From: Geobacteraceae bacterium
GTDB lineage: Bacteria; Desulfobacterota; Desulfuromonadia; Geobacterales; Pseudopelobacteraceae
Reading direction: 5' to 3'
Assembly: GCA_016720395.1 (NCBI GenBank)
Contig: JADKKR010000007.1
Location: forward strand, 124,001 to 188,000
Length of the DNA: 64,000 bases
Shown: positions 9,838 through 19,408 of the stretch, one piece after another
Numbering within the stretch: position 1 is the first letter of the stretch
Layout: each line of letters opens with the position of its first letter
Notes under the pieces: model-generated
What the model saw: only the letters and a program-made list of their open reading frames with translations
What the model was told of the DNA's origin: nothing
Databases searched by the model: none
Made by a program: the position numbers and the translations under genes

Positions 9838-10482
9838 TCATTCCTTTTGACCTGATAAAATCATCGATTTTGCAAATGCGGGTATTCTTCCTACGGTTTC
9901 ATATCGAATATTTTTTAGTTTGAATTCTTCGAAAAGCTTTGTAAGCGTTCCCAGGGAAAAAAACTTGATGTGGCCGTAATCACGCAATGGATGCCAATGG
10001 CGGTCAAAACTGTTAGTCAGGGCCAAAGCCACATTCTTCAGATACCCGTGATATGGTGCCGATACGATAAGAATTCCATTTGGTTTCAGGGCATTCAAAG
10101 CGTTTTCCATCAACTTTCTCGGCAACAGCAGGTGTTCGATAACTTCTGTCGAAATTACTGCATCATAAGCGGATAGGTGTTCCTCCGGCAACGGTAGTCC
10201 AAGATCTTGCTGAAAAAACAATACATCAGGAAACTGTTTCATTGCCAGTTCAATACCGGACTGACTGTAGTCACAGCCCGTTACTTCGTACCCCTGTTTA
10301 GCTAAATATCCTGCAATATATCCATTACCACACCCTAAATCGAGAATCTTTCTTATGCCATGCTTTTGCAGCAGGCGATCAATCGAGGGGATAATATACA
10401 GATTTGCATCTGATGGTCCGGCACCATCCCAGATAAACTCTTGAGAGGCAAGTGAGATGTCTCGATCCGTTTTAGAGACCAT
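9838..10482 (-). CDS. Class I SAM-dependent methyltransferase
   Basis: 214 residues from ATG 10482, which has AAGG six bases upstream and overlaps the end of the acetyltransferase gene by 11 bases. Motif I is ILDLGCGNGYIAGYL, followed by VTGCDYS and the acidic STEVIEHLLLPRKLM, a UbiG/Methyltransf_11-like arrangement. There is no zinc ribbon, unlike the neighbouring methyltransferase. Its likely role is methylation of a sugar or of the lipid-linked intermediate in polysaccharide assembly; the substrate is unknown. A longer frame from 10572 would overlap the upstream gene by 100 bases and is rejected. Confidence 0.85.
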   Translation of the reverse strand: MVSKTDRDISLASQEFIWDGAGPSDANLYIIPSIDRLLQKHGIRKILDLGCGNGYIAGYLAKQGYEVTGCDYSQSGIELAMKQFPDVLFFQQDLGLPLPEEHLSAYDAVISTEVIEHLLLPRKLMENALNALKPNGILIVSAPYHGYLKNVALALTNSFDRHWHPLRDYGHIKFFSLGTLTKLFEEFKLKNIRYETVGRIPAFAKSMILSGQKE

Positions 10483-11029
10483 CGAAACCTTCGTGTTTTC
10501 TATTTTTAAGTTTTCTCGCCGGGATTCCCCCATAAATGCTCCAAGGCTCCAGATCCTTTGTTGCCACGGCACCCAATCCTAGAATAGCACCTTTTCCCAA
10601 AGTTATGCCGGGCTGCACGGTAGCCCTGGCACAGACCCATGAATAGGCTTCCAATGTAATCGGCGCTGATATCAGAGGAAAATTTGGATCTTCATGATCA
10701 TGTGTCGCTCCGCACAAATACGCCTGTTGAGAAACAATACAATGCGATCCAAGTGTTATCTGGCTTGGGTTATAAATGATCGCGCCGTCAGCCACAGCAA
10801 CCACATCCTCGCACACCAGATTCCAGGGTGCCCAGACCTCTGATTTTGGATAAACAGCACAACCACTCCCTATCCTGGCCCCAAAGCATCTCAGCAAAAA
10901 TACGCGCCACCGGTGAAAAGGGCGAGGAGATGGTCGAAACAGCGCTGCATAGACAATGCCCCACACAAATCGGGCAATTCGATTGCTTACACTGAATGCC
11001 GGAATTAAATAAGCGTCCTTATTTGCCAT
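10472..11029 (-). CDS. WcaF-like hexapeptide-repeat acetyltransferase
   Basis: 185 residues with a left-handed beta-helix signature (isoleucine-rich hexapeptides such as ITLGSH and ITLEAY, then ITLGKGAILGLGAV). The N-terminus (NRIARFVWGIVYAALFRPSPRP) and the GIPARKL ending are typical of WcaF-type colanic-acid acetyltransferases. H130 in GATHDHED is the likely catalytic histidine region. It should O-acetylate a sugar of the repeat unit using acetyl-CoA. GGAG stands 10 bases upstream of the ATG. It overlaps the next methyltransferase gene, so both are probably made together. Confidence 0.87.
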   Translation of the reverse strand: MANKDAYLIPAFSVSNRIARFVWGIVYAALFRPSPRPFHRWRVFLLRCFGARIGSGCAVYPKSEVWAPWNLVCEDVVAVADGAIIYNPSQITLGSHCIVSQQAYLCGATHDHEDPNFPLISAPITLEAYSWVCARATVQPGITLGKGAILGLGAVATKDLEPWSIYGGIPARKLKNRKHEGFDGL

Positions 11030-11071
11030 GCTATTTTTCTCCTATTTCTGAAAAACAACTGCACATAGGGA

Positions 11072-12238
11072 TCACGATTTGCCTTGCGTATCGCTCCGTA
11101 CGAGATCAATAAGATTCTGGGCGGCGCGGCTCATTTCAAAACGCGACTCGAAACAGGCAAGCGCCTTTTTTCGCATCTCGACGTGTGACCGGGTATCCAT
11201 ATCCAGCCACCTCTCAAACAATTCAATCGTGCCATCAAGCGTATCTTCTGCGATGATCCCGGCATTATCCTCCTGCACCTCACGCCAGATATTGACCTTG
11301 TCTGAAATCAAGACCGGTAAACTGCACGACAGCGCTTCGGCCACAACGATACCAAAATTTTCCTGGTGAGACGGCAGTACAAAGGCCTCTGCTGAGTGAT
11401 AGGCCCCCCACTTCATGTCACCGGTTATCATACCGGTCCAGGTTATTCGATCCTCGATACCCAGCCTTTGACTGAGCACGACCAATTCCTTCTGCCAACC
11501 GGTTTGATTCGGTCCGGCAACCACTAGGTGCAGCGCCCTGTCTTTGCCCGCCACACGGGCAAAGGCCTCAAGCAGCAGATCACACCCTTTTTTCTCATGT
11601 ATGCGGCTGAGGAACAGGAACAACCGTTTCTCAGCCAATTCGGGAAATTCGGATAAAAATGCTTTTCGCTGCTTGACCGCATCTCCAGACGATCTCGACG
11701 TGCCATATCCCACGACCATCTCGTTACACTTGTAGGGCCAGAACGACTGACGGGCCAGAATCCGCTCTTCTTCACAGGTAAAGAGCACGGCCTTGGCGTC
11801 ACGCAGCACCAAGTACTCGCGCCAGAACCAATAAAGCATTTTTTTCAGGTGTTTGAGTGGATAGGCACGTTTGAACCACGGATCAAGCATGCCGTGACTA
11901 AACACATAATACGGGGTTTTCGTGCCCGCCAAAACTTTCCATGCTGCACATCCGGGGTACTGCCACAATCCGTTCACAATCACCGCATCGAAGCGACCGG
12001 CGTTTGCCTGCAACCAAGGGACCAGATTTTGCGAGTAGCAATAGCTGAGCATTGCTGGTCCCAAGGCGTGGGTAGGAACCCTGACTGCATCAAGCCAGGG
12101 AGAGTTGTCAGGGGCATCAAGCACCGCAATCTCAGACTCGATACCAAGAGTGATATAACTGTCTACGATACGGTTCAGGCCCTCTATCGGTCCGCCGTAG
12201 ATGGGATTCATCGTAGGAATTAAATGAAGGATTTTCAT
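11072..12238 (-). CDS. Glycosyltransferase family 4 (GT1 clan)
   Basis: 388 residues of a GT-B enzyme. It opens MKILHLIPTMNPIYGGPIEGL with the conserved glycine pair in the acceptor-site loop. The C-terminal domain has FLSRIHEKKGCDLLLEAF and the EX7E-like donor-binding region AFVLPSHQENFGIVVAEAL, where the two glutamates are E305 and E313 by rough count. It is expected to transfer a sugar to the growing repeat unit. It is flanked closely by an acyltransferase on both sides (18 bases upstream, 42 downstream), consistent with one operon. Confidence 0.9.
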   Translation of the reverse strand: MKILHLIPTMNPIYGGPIEGLNRIVDSYITLGIESEIAVLDAPDNSPWLDAVRVPTHALGPAMLSYCYSQNLVPWLQANAGRFDAVIVNGLWQYPGCAAWKVLAGTKTPYYVFSHGMLDPWFKRAYPLKHLKKMLYWFWREYLVLRDAKAVLFTCEEERILARQSFWPYKCNEMVVGYGTSRSSGDAVKQRKAFLSEFPELAEKRLFLFLSRIHEKKGCDLLLEAFARVAGKDRALHLVVAGPNQTGWQKELVVLSQRLGIEDRITWTGMITGDMKWGAYHSAEAFVLPSHQENFGIVVAEALSCSLPVLISDKVNIWREVQEDNAGIIAEDTLDGTIELFERWLDMDTRSHVEMRKKALACFESRFEMSRAAQNLIDLVRSDTQGKS

Positions 12239-12256
12239 AGGTCTATTCTTTGATCG

Positions 12257-12928
12257 TCAGTTCACAAAACCGGTTATACGGGTAAAATAGGCGTAATCAG
12301 ACCCCAGTTTCTTCGTTTTAACAGCGGGAACTCCTGCGTACAGGCAATACTCCTCAGTGTGAGACTTGTTCAGCAGCGATTTCGCCCCCAGTACGGAATA
12401 GCTCGGAAGAACCGCCCCTCCAAGAAGGACACAATCGGTCCCGACAAAACAGTAGTCCCCGATAGTAATCGGAGCTGACGATTGCCTATTTTTCTGAAGA
12501 TCTATACTGTGTGACAGAACCTGTGACCTGAAACCTGCAAAGGTGGTAAAGCTGCCTATGGTAACCGAGTTGGTACAGTCAATCAGGTGCCGGTTGGTTA
12601 CCGCCGAATGCCGGTTCACTACAAGTTGGGGAATCCTGTCAGACTGGTGCGAAAAGAAGGATTTATTGCCAGCGGGGAATCCGGATATCCAGTTCAGGTT
12701 GCCTACTTTTGAATGCTCACGCAGGATAAGATTGCTGAGGCCTTTGCAGAGCGTCAAATGGCCAATCCGCGACCCGGCTTCCATCACCAGATTTTCGGGC
12801 ATGATGAAAGAATAGCCGATCCTGCTTTCCGGGTGAATGGAATAGCCGAAAAGCTTCACCAACGCCAGCCTGCGGATTTTCCATGGCAGGAACATCAGAA
12901 CTAATGAGACCAGCAGTCTGCTTTTCAT
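12257..12928 (-). CDS. Hexapeptide-repeat acyltransferase
   Basis: 223 residues. Left-handed beta-helix repeats are visible throughout the middle (ESRIGYSFI, GSRIGHLTL, HSKVGNLNW). The C-terminal part, SAPITIGDYCFVGTDCVLLGGAVLPSYSVLGAKSL, matches acetyltransferases of exopolysaccharide clusters. The ATG has AAGG 11 bases upstream. It is followed 18 bases later by the GT4 gene. It probably acetylates a sugar residue, although some proteins of this type act as structural pseudo-enzymes. The acceptor is not predictable. Confidence 0.82.
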   Translation of the reverse strand: MKSRLLVSLVLMFLPWKIRRLALVKLFGYSIHPESRIGYSFIMPENLVMEAGSRIGHLTLCKGLSNLILREHSKVGNLNWISGFPAGNKSFFSHQSDRIPQLVVNRHSAVTNRHLIDCTNSVTIGSFTTFAGFRSQVLSHSIDLQKNRQSSAPITIGDYCFVGTDCVLLGGAVLPSYSVLGAKSLLNKSHTEEYCLYAGVPAVKTKKLGSDYAYFTRITGFVN

Positions 12929-13053
12929 TGGACAGCACCTTTCGTTTGTGTTATTTGAGTCGGCCGTAGATAGGTCCCTTGCATATCCGTTCCCACAAAG
13001 CCCTGGGACTTGATAGGTGCTTAACCAAAAGATAAAACTTCATGATGAATTTA

Positions 13054-13755
13054 TCATAAGATCGTCGATCCCGACCCATGATTTTTCTTGAAGACATACT
13101 CCCGATATTTTTTGATATTCTCATCCAGCTTCATGGAAGCGGTGATGCTTTCGACCTGCAGTCGGTAACAGCTCAGAAACTCATCCAAAACATAGAACCT
13201 TGTGCCATTAAGCCACATGTCAAGGAACAGTTCTCCATCCCAGTTTGTCCGGTTAGCCACGTTGAATCCGCCGGCCTTCTTGAACTCTCCAGCCCGGAAA
13301 AACGTCGAGGCCTGCATCAACACGGAAGCCCCGTAGGCATATCTTCGTAAGGAGAACTTTTCAGAATAGCTTTTACGCAGTACATTATCATCTTTGTCAG
13401 TAATATACGTATGCCCCGAAACAAGACCAATATCGGTATGCAACATGAAAAACTCGGCTACCTTACGAATCGCACCCGGCAACAGAGTATCGTCGGAGTT
13501 CAGAAAGCCGTACACTTCGCCGGTAGCAAAGTCAAAACCTTTGTTCAGACCATCGGCCGGTCCCTGGTCCGGATCATAAATAATTTTTGCGATCCGGTCA
13601 CGGTATCGTTCAATGATCTCACGACTGCCATCCGTGGACCCCGGATCGACAACAATATACTCGATTTCACCATAGTCCTGATCGACGACGGAAAGGATCG
13701 CCCTTTCAAGAAATTCGGCCTGATTGTAGGAAATCGTCACTATTGAAAACTTCAT
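13054..13755 (-). CDS. Glycosyltransferase family 2
   Basis: 233 residues from the ATG at 13755, whose ATGA overlaps the stop of the upstream Wzy-like gene, with GGAG 11 bases before it. The protein opens MKFSIVTISYNQAEFLERAI, then YIVVDPGSTDGSREII and the DxD-like FLNSDDTLLPGA near residue 90, the hallmarks of GT-A family 2 transferases. The C-terminal NRTNWDGELFLDMWL resembles the acceptor region of wbbL-like enzymes. A 125-base gap follows before the acyltransferase. The frame extends upstream to 13983 but only as a shadow of the polymerase gene. Confidence 0.88.
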   Translation of the reverse strand: MKFSIVTISYNQAEFLERAILSVVDQDYGEIEYIVVDPGSTDGSREIIERYRDRIAKIIYDPDQGPADGLNKGFDFATGEVYGFLNSDDTLLPGAIRKVAEFFMLHTDIGLVSGHTYITDKDDNVLRKSYSEKFSLRRYAYGASVLMQASTFFRAGEFKKAGGFNVANRTNWDGELFLDMWLNGTRFYVLDEFLSCYRLQVESITASMKLDENIKKYREYVFKKNHGSGSTIL

Positions 13756-15059
13756 GTGGATTTCATCTCCTTCGGCTGCGAAACAACTCCAGCGCGGGAA
13801 AGAACGAAAAAAATAAGCACTATATAATACGCCATATATACACGGCCTTCTGCCCCGAACGGTGAAAATAGCACGTTCCACAGTATATTCAAGCAGACGA
13901 ACGCTGCCAGAGGCATCAGGCTTTCCCGAACATTGTGCAGCTTCCATAAGGCCTTCAGGGCAAGCAGCCAGACCCACCCCCAAAACAAAGCACCAACGAC
14001 CCCGGACTCGACCCAGGCACCAAACAAGTGCGAATGAGTGGGAATCAGGCCTTCGTCACCTTTACGGACATAGGTTTGTGGATTTTTATAGCCAAGATCA
14101 GCCATAAGATACGCGATAGTAAGATTATATTTCGGATCCTTTGCCCACGAACCATGGCCAATGACCGGGGAATCGAAAATGGCCAGCGATGATGCCAGAA
14201 GTTCCGGCCTGCTGCTGAGCAGCGTTCCATATTGGCCGCTTTCCTGCTGCAGGTATTTTTTGGTATTTTTCTCGCTTAACAATTCCATTTCAGCTGCATA
14301 CTTATATGCCTGGATCGTTGCGAAACCTGCACCGAGCAGCAGAATTGCCAGATTGACCATGGCCCATTTTGAAAGTGTGGCGGCAGCGGTGCCCCGGCGC
14401 AATGAGCGCTTGTTGAAGACAATATATGCCACGGTCCCCACGCAAATGAGTGCCAGCGAACGAAACCCAAGCAGCAGGTTAATGGCTGCAGCCAAGCTGA
14501 TTAAAAACTCCGTCCCGTATTTTATACGCTTAACAACATTCGTCTGTGACAGCAGGACAAACGTGGTCGTAACCGGGTAACCCAAACCAAATTTCCAGGG
14601 GTATTCGATTGCATAGTCATCCGGCGAAATGAAAAACGACAATATCTGGCCAACTACAATGCCTGCACAGAAAAGCGTTATCCGTATCTTCCGCCGGGAT
14701 AACAGCAAGTACAGTGAGATGAAATTCAACAGGAAAAAAACTATCTTTGCCCATCCGCGCGACCAGTCGACAAAGGGGATCTCCCTGACGAGATCAGTAA
14801 ATATCTGCGCACTGAGCCACAAGAGAACAAAGATGATCATTTTTCTTGCAACTGGTCTTAAAAGCCACTTTGACCTGAAATACACAAGTAACGGCAATAA
14901 AATAAGCAGGATAATTTCCGGGACAAACAGCCGGCCGATTACATTTACCTCCACAAACATAGCGCAGGGGATAATGAAAGCCAAAATATTGCCTACAACC
15001 CTAACTGGCGTTAGAGGTTGAAGTCGAATGTCAGGTGGATTTGATTCGGAAGCTGACAT
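13752..15059 (-). CDS. Wzy-like O-antigen polymerase/ligase family membrane protein
   Basis: 435 residues with about ten to twelve hydrophobic segments spread over the length. The large periplasmic loop near residues 275-345 contains IGHGSWAKDP and ends with THSHLFGAWVESGVVGALFW, the conserved region of the O-antigen ligase/polymerase superfamily. In a locus with a flippase and a chain-length regulator this is the best candidate for the repeat-unit polymerase acting on the periplasmic face. No other polymerase candidate is present. No clear ribosome-binding site precedes the ATG at 15059. Confidence 0.83.
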   Translation of the reverse strand: MSASESNPPDIRLQPLTPVRVVGNILAFIIPCAMFVEVNVIGRLFVPEIILLILLPLLVYFRSKWLLRPVARKMIIFVLLWLSAQIFTDLVREIPFVDWSRGWAKIVFFLLNFISLYLLLSRRKIRITLFCAGIVVGQILSFFISPDDYAIEYPWKFGLGYPVTTTFVLLSQTNVVKRIKYGTEFLISLAAAINLLLGFRSLALICVGTVAYIVFNKRSLRRGTAAATLSKWAMVNLAILLLGAGFATIQAYKYAAEMELLSEKNTKKYLQQESGQYGTLLSSRPELLASSLAIFDSPVIGHGSWAKDPKYNLTIAYLMADLGYKNPQTYVRKGDEGLIPTHSHLFGAWVESGVVGALFWGWVWLLALKALWKLHNVRESLMPLAAFVCLNILWNVLFSPFGAEGRVYMAYYIVLIFFVLSRAGVVSQPKEMKST

Positions 15060-15106
15060 GAGTTGTGATGTCCGTTATGCCCTTTATTGTTTGTTTTAGT
15101 AAGCAT

Positions 15107-15125
15107 CCCCCGGCAGAGCCGGGGG
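15107..15125. repeat. Perfect inverted repeat between wzx and wzy
   Basis: An 8-base stem CCCCCGGC / GCCGGGGG with an AGA loop lies in the 106-base gap between the Wzx and Wzy genes. It is flanked by TAAG and CTTA, which extend the dyad imperfectly. It lacks a T-run on either strand, so it is not a standard intrinsic terminator; it may stabilise or process the long message. Confidence 0.6.
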
Positions 15126-15165
15126 ATTACTTAGAGAAATTTACTCTTTACTTTTAATTTCAGCT

Positions 15166-16662
15166 TCATATTTTTCTACGGGCATTTATTTTATCAAACA
15201 TTAAAGACTTATAGGGGTGATGCCACATCACAAAACCCACTATCAGGAGGTACAGCACAAGATTTATCGCTCCTGAAACAATAATGCTCTGGTTAAATAA
15301 ATTTATTGCATTTATCCACATCACAAGTGCGGTACAACAAGAAACACAGATTAGTAACCAAAAGTGTTCTGATGGAATAATATGCCTGAACGGAATATTA
15401 TATTTTTTATGCGTAATATATATGACAAGTCCACTTGAAAAAACCATTGATATCATTGCACTAAGTGCGACACCTAAACCGCCGAGCAAGGGACCAAGTA
15501 TTAAACCGAGCAGTACATTCAAAATTGCCATCACGACATGAACGGTAGAATTCCATTTTAAATCACCGGTTCCAAGATTCAAAAAATATGACGGTCCCAT
15601 CAGGTTACTCAACCCGTATCCTATTGCCAACAGAGCACCAAATAACAAGAATTGATGTTCACTATACCCAACCCACAACACAGAAACTATTGGTAGTACT
15701 ATTAAAATAGTTGCGTAAAACGGTATGACTACAAAGAATAGCAAGCGATATGACTTCAAATAGAGATCGCACACCTTTTCCGCCGATGTTTCCTGAAGTT
15801 CTGCAACTGCAGGAACTATTGCCTGGTTTGCCGCTATCAATAACGCTCGTAACTTCACGACTAATTGACTGGCCATTTCATAATATGCGGCACTTGAAAG
15901 ACCGCCGAATCGGCTCATAAGCATTTTGGTAATTGGATCAAAAAAAAGGATCGCGATAGAATTGATCTGAAAATTGACAGCGTAACTCAGCATTTCTTTG
16001 AATTTGGCTTTCGACCAGTGTACAGGTAACCATGGTAATGCCGTGAGGTACCGACGCAAGACCAACCAACCTGCAACCATGAGCAGCAAACTCTGTGCGG
16101 CCTGCCCAACAGCCAAGCCAACCAGGCCATACCGGGGGACTAACCAGATTGCAGCAACGAAGAATAATATGTTGCCAATCATCATCAAAATGTTGCGGAG
16201 GTCCATACGCTGACAACCATCCAACCCCGACTGGAACACGCCGCCAACACTGCCTAACCATAACGAGAAAACTGCCCATGGCAATATGTTCAATGCCAGC
16301 GGCATGGATTTAGCTGGGATTGATAATTTCAATAAATTTCCTAGGAGAGGATAAATCGCGATCGCAAGTAGCGCCAGCACCAGTGCGATGCTGATAGCGG
16401 CGGTCTGCACCACTTCTCCCGCCCGATAATCATCATTCAAGGCACGGTAACGTGCCACAAATTTAACCACGCTTCCCGTCAAACCCATATCGCTGAGCCT
16501 TGCAACTGATGTACTTGCAAGGATAACCGACCAAAGTCCGAGATGCTCCGCCCCTAGATGTTTGATGAGATAGCGGTACAAAAGAAATAATACAAGACCC
16601 GATATGAACGTCTGTATAACGGATACAGCGGCATTGCTTATTAGACGGCGAGAATTAAACAA
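15166..16662 (-). CDS. Wzx-like oligosaccharide flippase
   Basis: 498 residues with about 14 predicted membrane helices. The N-terminal SNAAVSVIQTFISGLVLFLLYRYLIKHLGAEHLG is typical of the polysaccharide biosynthesis/MATE-like flippase family. It moves the undecaprenyl-linked repeat unit across the inner membrane. The start appears to be TTG at 16662 (leader MFNSRRL) with AGAGG about six bases upstream; no ATG in frame gives a complete first helix. The gene is AT-rich like its methyltransferase neighbours, suggesting a shared horizontal origin. Confidence 0.88.
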   Translation of the reverse strand: MFNSRRLISNAAVSVIQTFISGLVLFLLYRYLIKHLGAEHLGLWSVILASTSVARLSDMGLTGSVVKFVARYRALNDDYRAGEVVQTAAISIALVLALLAIAIYPLLGNLLKLSIPAKSMPLALNILPWAVFSLWLGSVGGVFQSGLDGCQRMDLRNILMMIGNILFFVAAIWLVPRYGLVGLAVGQAAQSLLLMVAGWLVLRRYLTALPWLPVHWSKAKFKEMLSYAVNFQINSIAILFFDPITKMLMSRFGGLSSAAYYEMASQLVVKLRALLIAANQAIVPAVAELQETSAEKVCDLYLKSYRLLFFVVIPFYATILIVLPIVSVLWVGYSEHQFLLFGALLAIGYGLSNLMGPSYFLNLGTGDLKWNSTVHVVMAILNVLLGLILGPLLGGLGVALSAMISMVFSSGLVIYITHKKYNIPFRHIIPSEHFWLLICVSCCTALVMWINAINLFNQSIIVSGAINLVLYLLIVGFVMWHHPYKSLMFDKINARRKI

Positions 16663-16689
16663 AACAACCTCTTTTGAGGGCTGTTCTCA

Positions 16690-17234
16690 TCAAATGCTCC
16701 TGAATATTTTCGCAGGTGAACCAATAACCACCACATTTTCTGGTACATCTCTATTTACTAAACTTCCTGAACCAATGACACTGTTGTTTCCAACAGTCAC
16801 TCCCGGCAATATGATCGCCCCGGCTCCAATCCAAACGTTATCACCAATAACGACCGGCTTATAATCAACTGTTTCTCGGTACAGGGCACTTCCGAACGAG
16901 TGGGTTTGTGAGGTAATGACACTATGAGATGCAATCAAGGTGTTGTTGCCAATCTCAATACCGCCCCCACCCCACATGTGAACAAATTCAGCAATTGAGA
17001 CCCTGCTTCCGATGCGACACGATTAGGGTTGTGTATAACAACATTCGGGTAGATAAATGTTTCTTCTCCCAAAGAGCCAAGACAAGCTGACCACTTAGCC
17101 CTTCTTACCAAAAAAATAGCTGCATCAAAATGAATTGCTTTGGACAGCTTAAATACAAAACGATAAAAAATAGTCAGTGTTCTTTCTAAACTACTCTTCG
17201 TAAAATATTTGATTCTTCCTCCTAACGATTTCAT
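16690..17234 (-). pseudogene. Hexapeptide-repeat acetyltransferase, single frameshift
   Basis: The first frame starts at ATG 17234 behind a strong AAGGAGG site. It reads MKSLGGRIKYFTKSS through ETFIYPNVVIHNPNRV and then loses the fold. From about 17016 a second frame gives RIGSRVSIAEFVHMWGGGG and continues with textbook hexapeptide repeats (IGDNVWIGAGAIILPGVTVG) to AKIFRSI at 16690. A single missing base near 17014-17018 explains the break. If restored it would be a sugar O-acetyltransferase of about 180 residues. It sits between the methyltransferase and the Wzx gene. It is either a real mutation or an assembly error. Confidence 0.78.
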
Positions 17235-17259
17235 TTTGCACCTCCTTCAGCTTAATCAA

Positions 17260-18180
17260 TTAGCGCATTTTTTTAAAAATACAAATAAAATGATCTTTAG
17301 CCGACATCCAGCTCGGAGGATGGCTCAACATTTCCTTATGAGCCCTGAATTCATCTCCACCCATGCCCTTTTGGCGAAGAGCAGCAAATCCCCTCGGTGA
17401 AATTTTGTAAAACAGATTCTTTACTAAATCTCCAACCCGCTGTTTCCAAGAAGGTTTCACATGACAGAACGTGATTACCTGTTTCAACTCCAGCCCAAGT
17501 TGATTTCCTGCCCATGCACACCACGTTGGACAAATGAACGACAGATGCTCACCAATAGTACAATACCAATAGCGCGCCCCCATAAAACGCCAACTCAGAG
17601 CCTCACTGTTACCAGAGGAGAGAATAACGATTCCCTCATTATTTGTTAACGCAGCCATGTGCCTGAGAAATTCCAGAGGGTTTTGTGAATGCTCAATGAC
17701 ATCAAAAGATGTCACGGCATCAAAGGTTTCATCCACTCCGGCCATATCCTCAAAGTCTTTCCCGATTATCTGGATGCCGTGTTCCTGTGCTTTTTTGCCA
17801 GCTGCTTCATGAATCTCAATACCAAAGCGTCGGTGCGTTAGTGCAATTGTCTTTAAAAAACCACCATCAAAACATCCAACATCAAGAATTGCACTTTCAG
17901 GTTTCAAATACTGCTCGATCCATCTGCCGGCAATCTGCCAGTCTTGCCGGTCACTATGCGCTGTCTGCCAGTTATTAGAATTGCCTTGACGATACAGCTC
18001 ATCCAAGACGCTCTTTCCCGGATGTGGATGTCGAAACGCTACGCCACAATCGCGACAGCGAAACAATTCTCCTCCTGCAAGTGGCTTATCAAGAAAACGG
18101 CCTGCAAAGCTAACCACAGGCTGAATTGTACCTACACATTCAATTTTATCAGAACAGCAGCAGATACATGGTGGCTTCAT
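17260..18180 (-). CDS. SAM-dependent methyltransferase with N-terminal zinc ribbon
   Basis: 306 residues. The N-terminal part has a cysteine-rich ribbon (CICCCSD near residue 5, FRCRDCGVAF near 40). The methyltransferase core has motif I ILDVGCFDGGFLKTI and the downstream SFDVIEHSQNPLEFL. The build is the same as the methyltransferase at 8801-9733, though sequence similarity is low. It starts 10 bases after the nucleotidyltransferase stop, so the transcript from the lasso/APS-kinase genes may continue into the polysaccharide locus. Substrate unknown. Confidence 0.82.
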   Translation of the reverse strand: MKPPCICCCSDKIECVGTIQPVVSFAGRFLDKPLAGGELFRCRDCGVAFRHPHPGKSVLDELYRQGNSNNWQTAHSDRQDWQIAGRWIEQYLKPESAILDVGCFDGGFLKTIALTHRRFGIEIHEAAGKKAQEHGIQIIGKDFEDMAGVDETFDAVTSFDVIEHSQNPLEFLRHMAALTNNEGIVILSSGNSEALSWRFMGARYWYCTIGEHLSFICPTWCAWAGNQLGLELKQVITFCHVKPSWKQRVGDLVKNLFYKISPRGFAALRQKGMGGDEFRAHKEMLSHPPSWMSAKDHFICIFKKMR

Positions 18181-18190
18181 ATCAATTCAA

Positions 18191-19408
18191 TCATATACGC
18201 GTCTTAGTGATTATAAAATTCCGCCACAACCAGAACACCGGCCGCAAAGGAACATACAGCCAGAACAGCCGATCCGGAAGAGTCAACACCTTGAAATCTG
18301 AATATTTTATCAGCATGCTCTTGGTGATGCCGGCAAGCGGCAATCCGAGTTTTGCAAGATACCACGCATGCGCCAACCCATCAAGCCTTTTGCCGGCAGT
18401 ACTGCGCTCCCGGGCACTCTGCAGGAGAGACCCCAGCGCCTTTTCAGCCAGGCTTACGGCTGACGTTTCTTCTGCAATCAGAGTACGCAGTTCGCCAGGC
18501 AGGGATATGCCGTACACCCAATTCGCCAAAAGGACGGTCTGTGCCAGCACCCTCCTCATGCGGAGCTGACCGGCCAGTGCGACAAGTGGCCCCCAGCCGT
18601 TTGGGCGATCCTCGGAAAAGAGCACCGCGATGTCGCTCAGCCACTTGAGCATGCTCCATTCATGGTGCGCACCATGATAACTCAGAAACAGGATCAGGGA
18701 GTCGTCGTCCCATACTTTGAAGCCCCCCCCCATCCAGTCCACGGACTGGCAGCACTCCCACAAGAGTGCGGTCTGTTCCTCTGTCCAGAGATAGCTTCTC
18801 CAATGAATTTCAAGGTAGTGCCCGGTAGTGTCATGGATGTATTCGCAGTTTTGCCCGATCTCCCGGTGAAATCTTTTCTGGCGCGCCGTCAGTTTGTCCC
18901 CGGGTGAGATGCAGCGATAGCCGGCCTCGAGTATGAGACGCTCGGCGCGGTCGAAATCCTCCAGCCTGACCATCAGGTCGATATCGCCGGTGGCCCTGAC
19001 AGCCGGGTCGCCATACAGGCGCTGAGAGAGCAGGATACCTTTCATGACCAGGAGTTCGATCGAATGCTCCGAAAACTGATGTGCGATGCGGAGCAATTCA
19101 GTTCCCTGCCGGAGGGCAAGGCCTGATGTCTGGATGTAGTCGGACTTCAACTGCGCCGAGACATGCTCCGGCAGCAGCTCTCCCGCATGTCTCCGAAGCA
19201 TGGTGTAGGCCAGCCCCGGCACACCGTGCCGATGGACAAGATCAATACATGCCTGCCAGTCACCAACCTCTCCGCAGAGGGCAGCAATCTGCCCGGCCTG
19301 CTGGCGCTCATGTGCCGGCGGCGCAATCCACGAACAGGCGACCACCAGCCTGAATTCGGGAGTGATCGTGAATTTATCCAGGATGGCCGGCAGAGAGACG
19401 TCAGGCAT
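18191..19408 (-). CDS. Nucleotidyltransferase family protein (PF14907 type)
   Basis: 405 residues. The catalytic signature KGILLSQRLYGDPAVRATGDIDLMV (split here around residues 123-147) contains the G-D-I-D metal-binding motif of polymerase-beta-fold nucleotidyltransferases. The context LDLEIHWR-like EIHWRSYLW downstream is typical of PF14907. These proteins occur both in exopolysaccharide/exosortase loci and in lasso-peptide loci with HPr-kinase homologues, where they may modify the peptide. The ATG overlaps the end of cysC by 8 bases, so the two are translationally coupled. Whether it serves the lasso peptide or the polysaccharide is open. Confidence 0.8.
   Translation of the reverse strand: MPDVSLPAILDKFTITPEFRLVVACSWIAPPAHERQQAGQIAALCGEVGDWQACIDLVHRHGVPGLAYTMLRRHAGELLPEHVSAQLKSDYIQTSGLALRQGTELLRIAHQFSEHSIELLVMKGILLSQRLYGDPAVRATGDIDLMVRLEDFDRAERLILEAGYRCISPGDKLTARQKRFHREIGQNCEYIHDTTGHYLEIHWRSYLWTEEQTALLWECCQSVDWMGGGFKVWDDDSLILFLSYHGAHHEWSMLKWLSDIAVLFSEDRPNGWGPLVALAGQLRMRRVLAQTVLLANWVYGISLPGELRTLIAEETSAVSLAEKALGSLLQSARERSTAGKRLDGLAHAWYLAKLGLPLAGITKSMLIKYSDFKVLTLPDRLFWLYVPLRPVFWLWRNFIITKTRI

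Noticed and set aside
15107..15125. Intrinsic terminator between wzx and wzy
   Set aside because: The stem is strong but there is no T-run on the minus strand, and termination would cut the polysaccharide operon in two.
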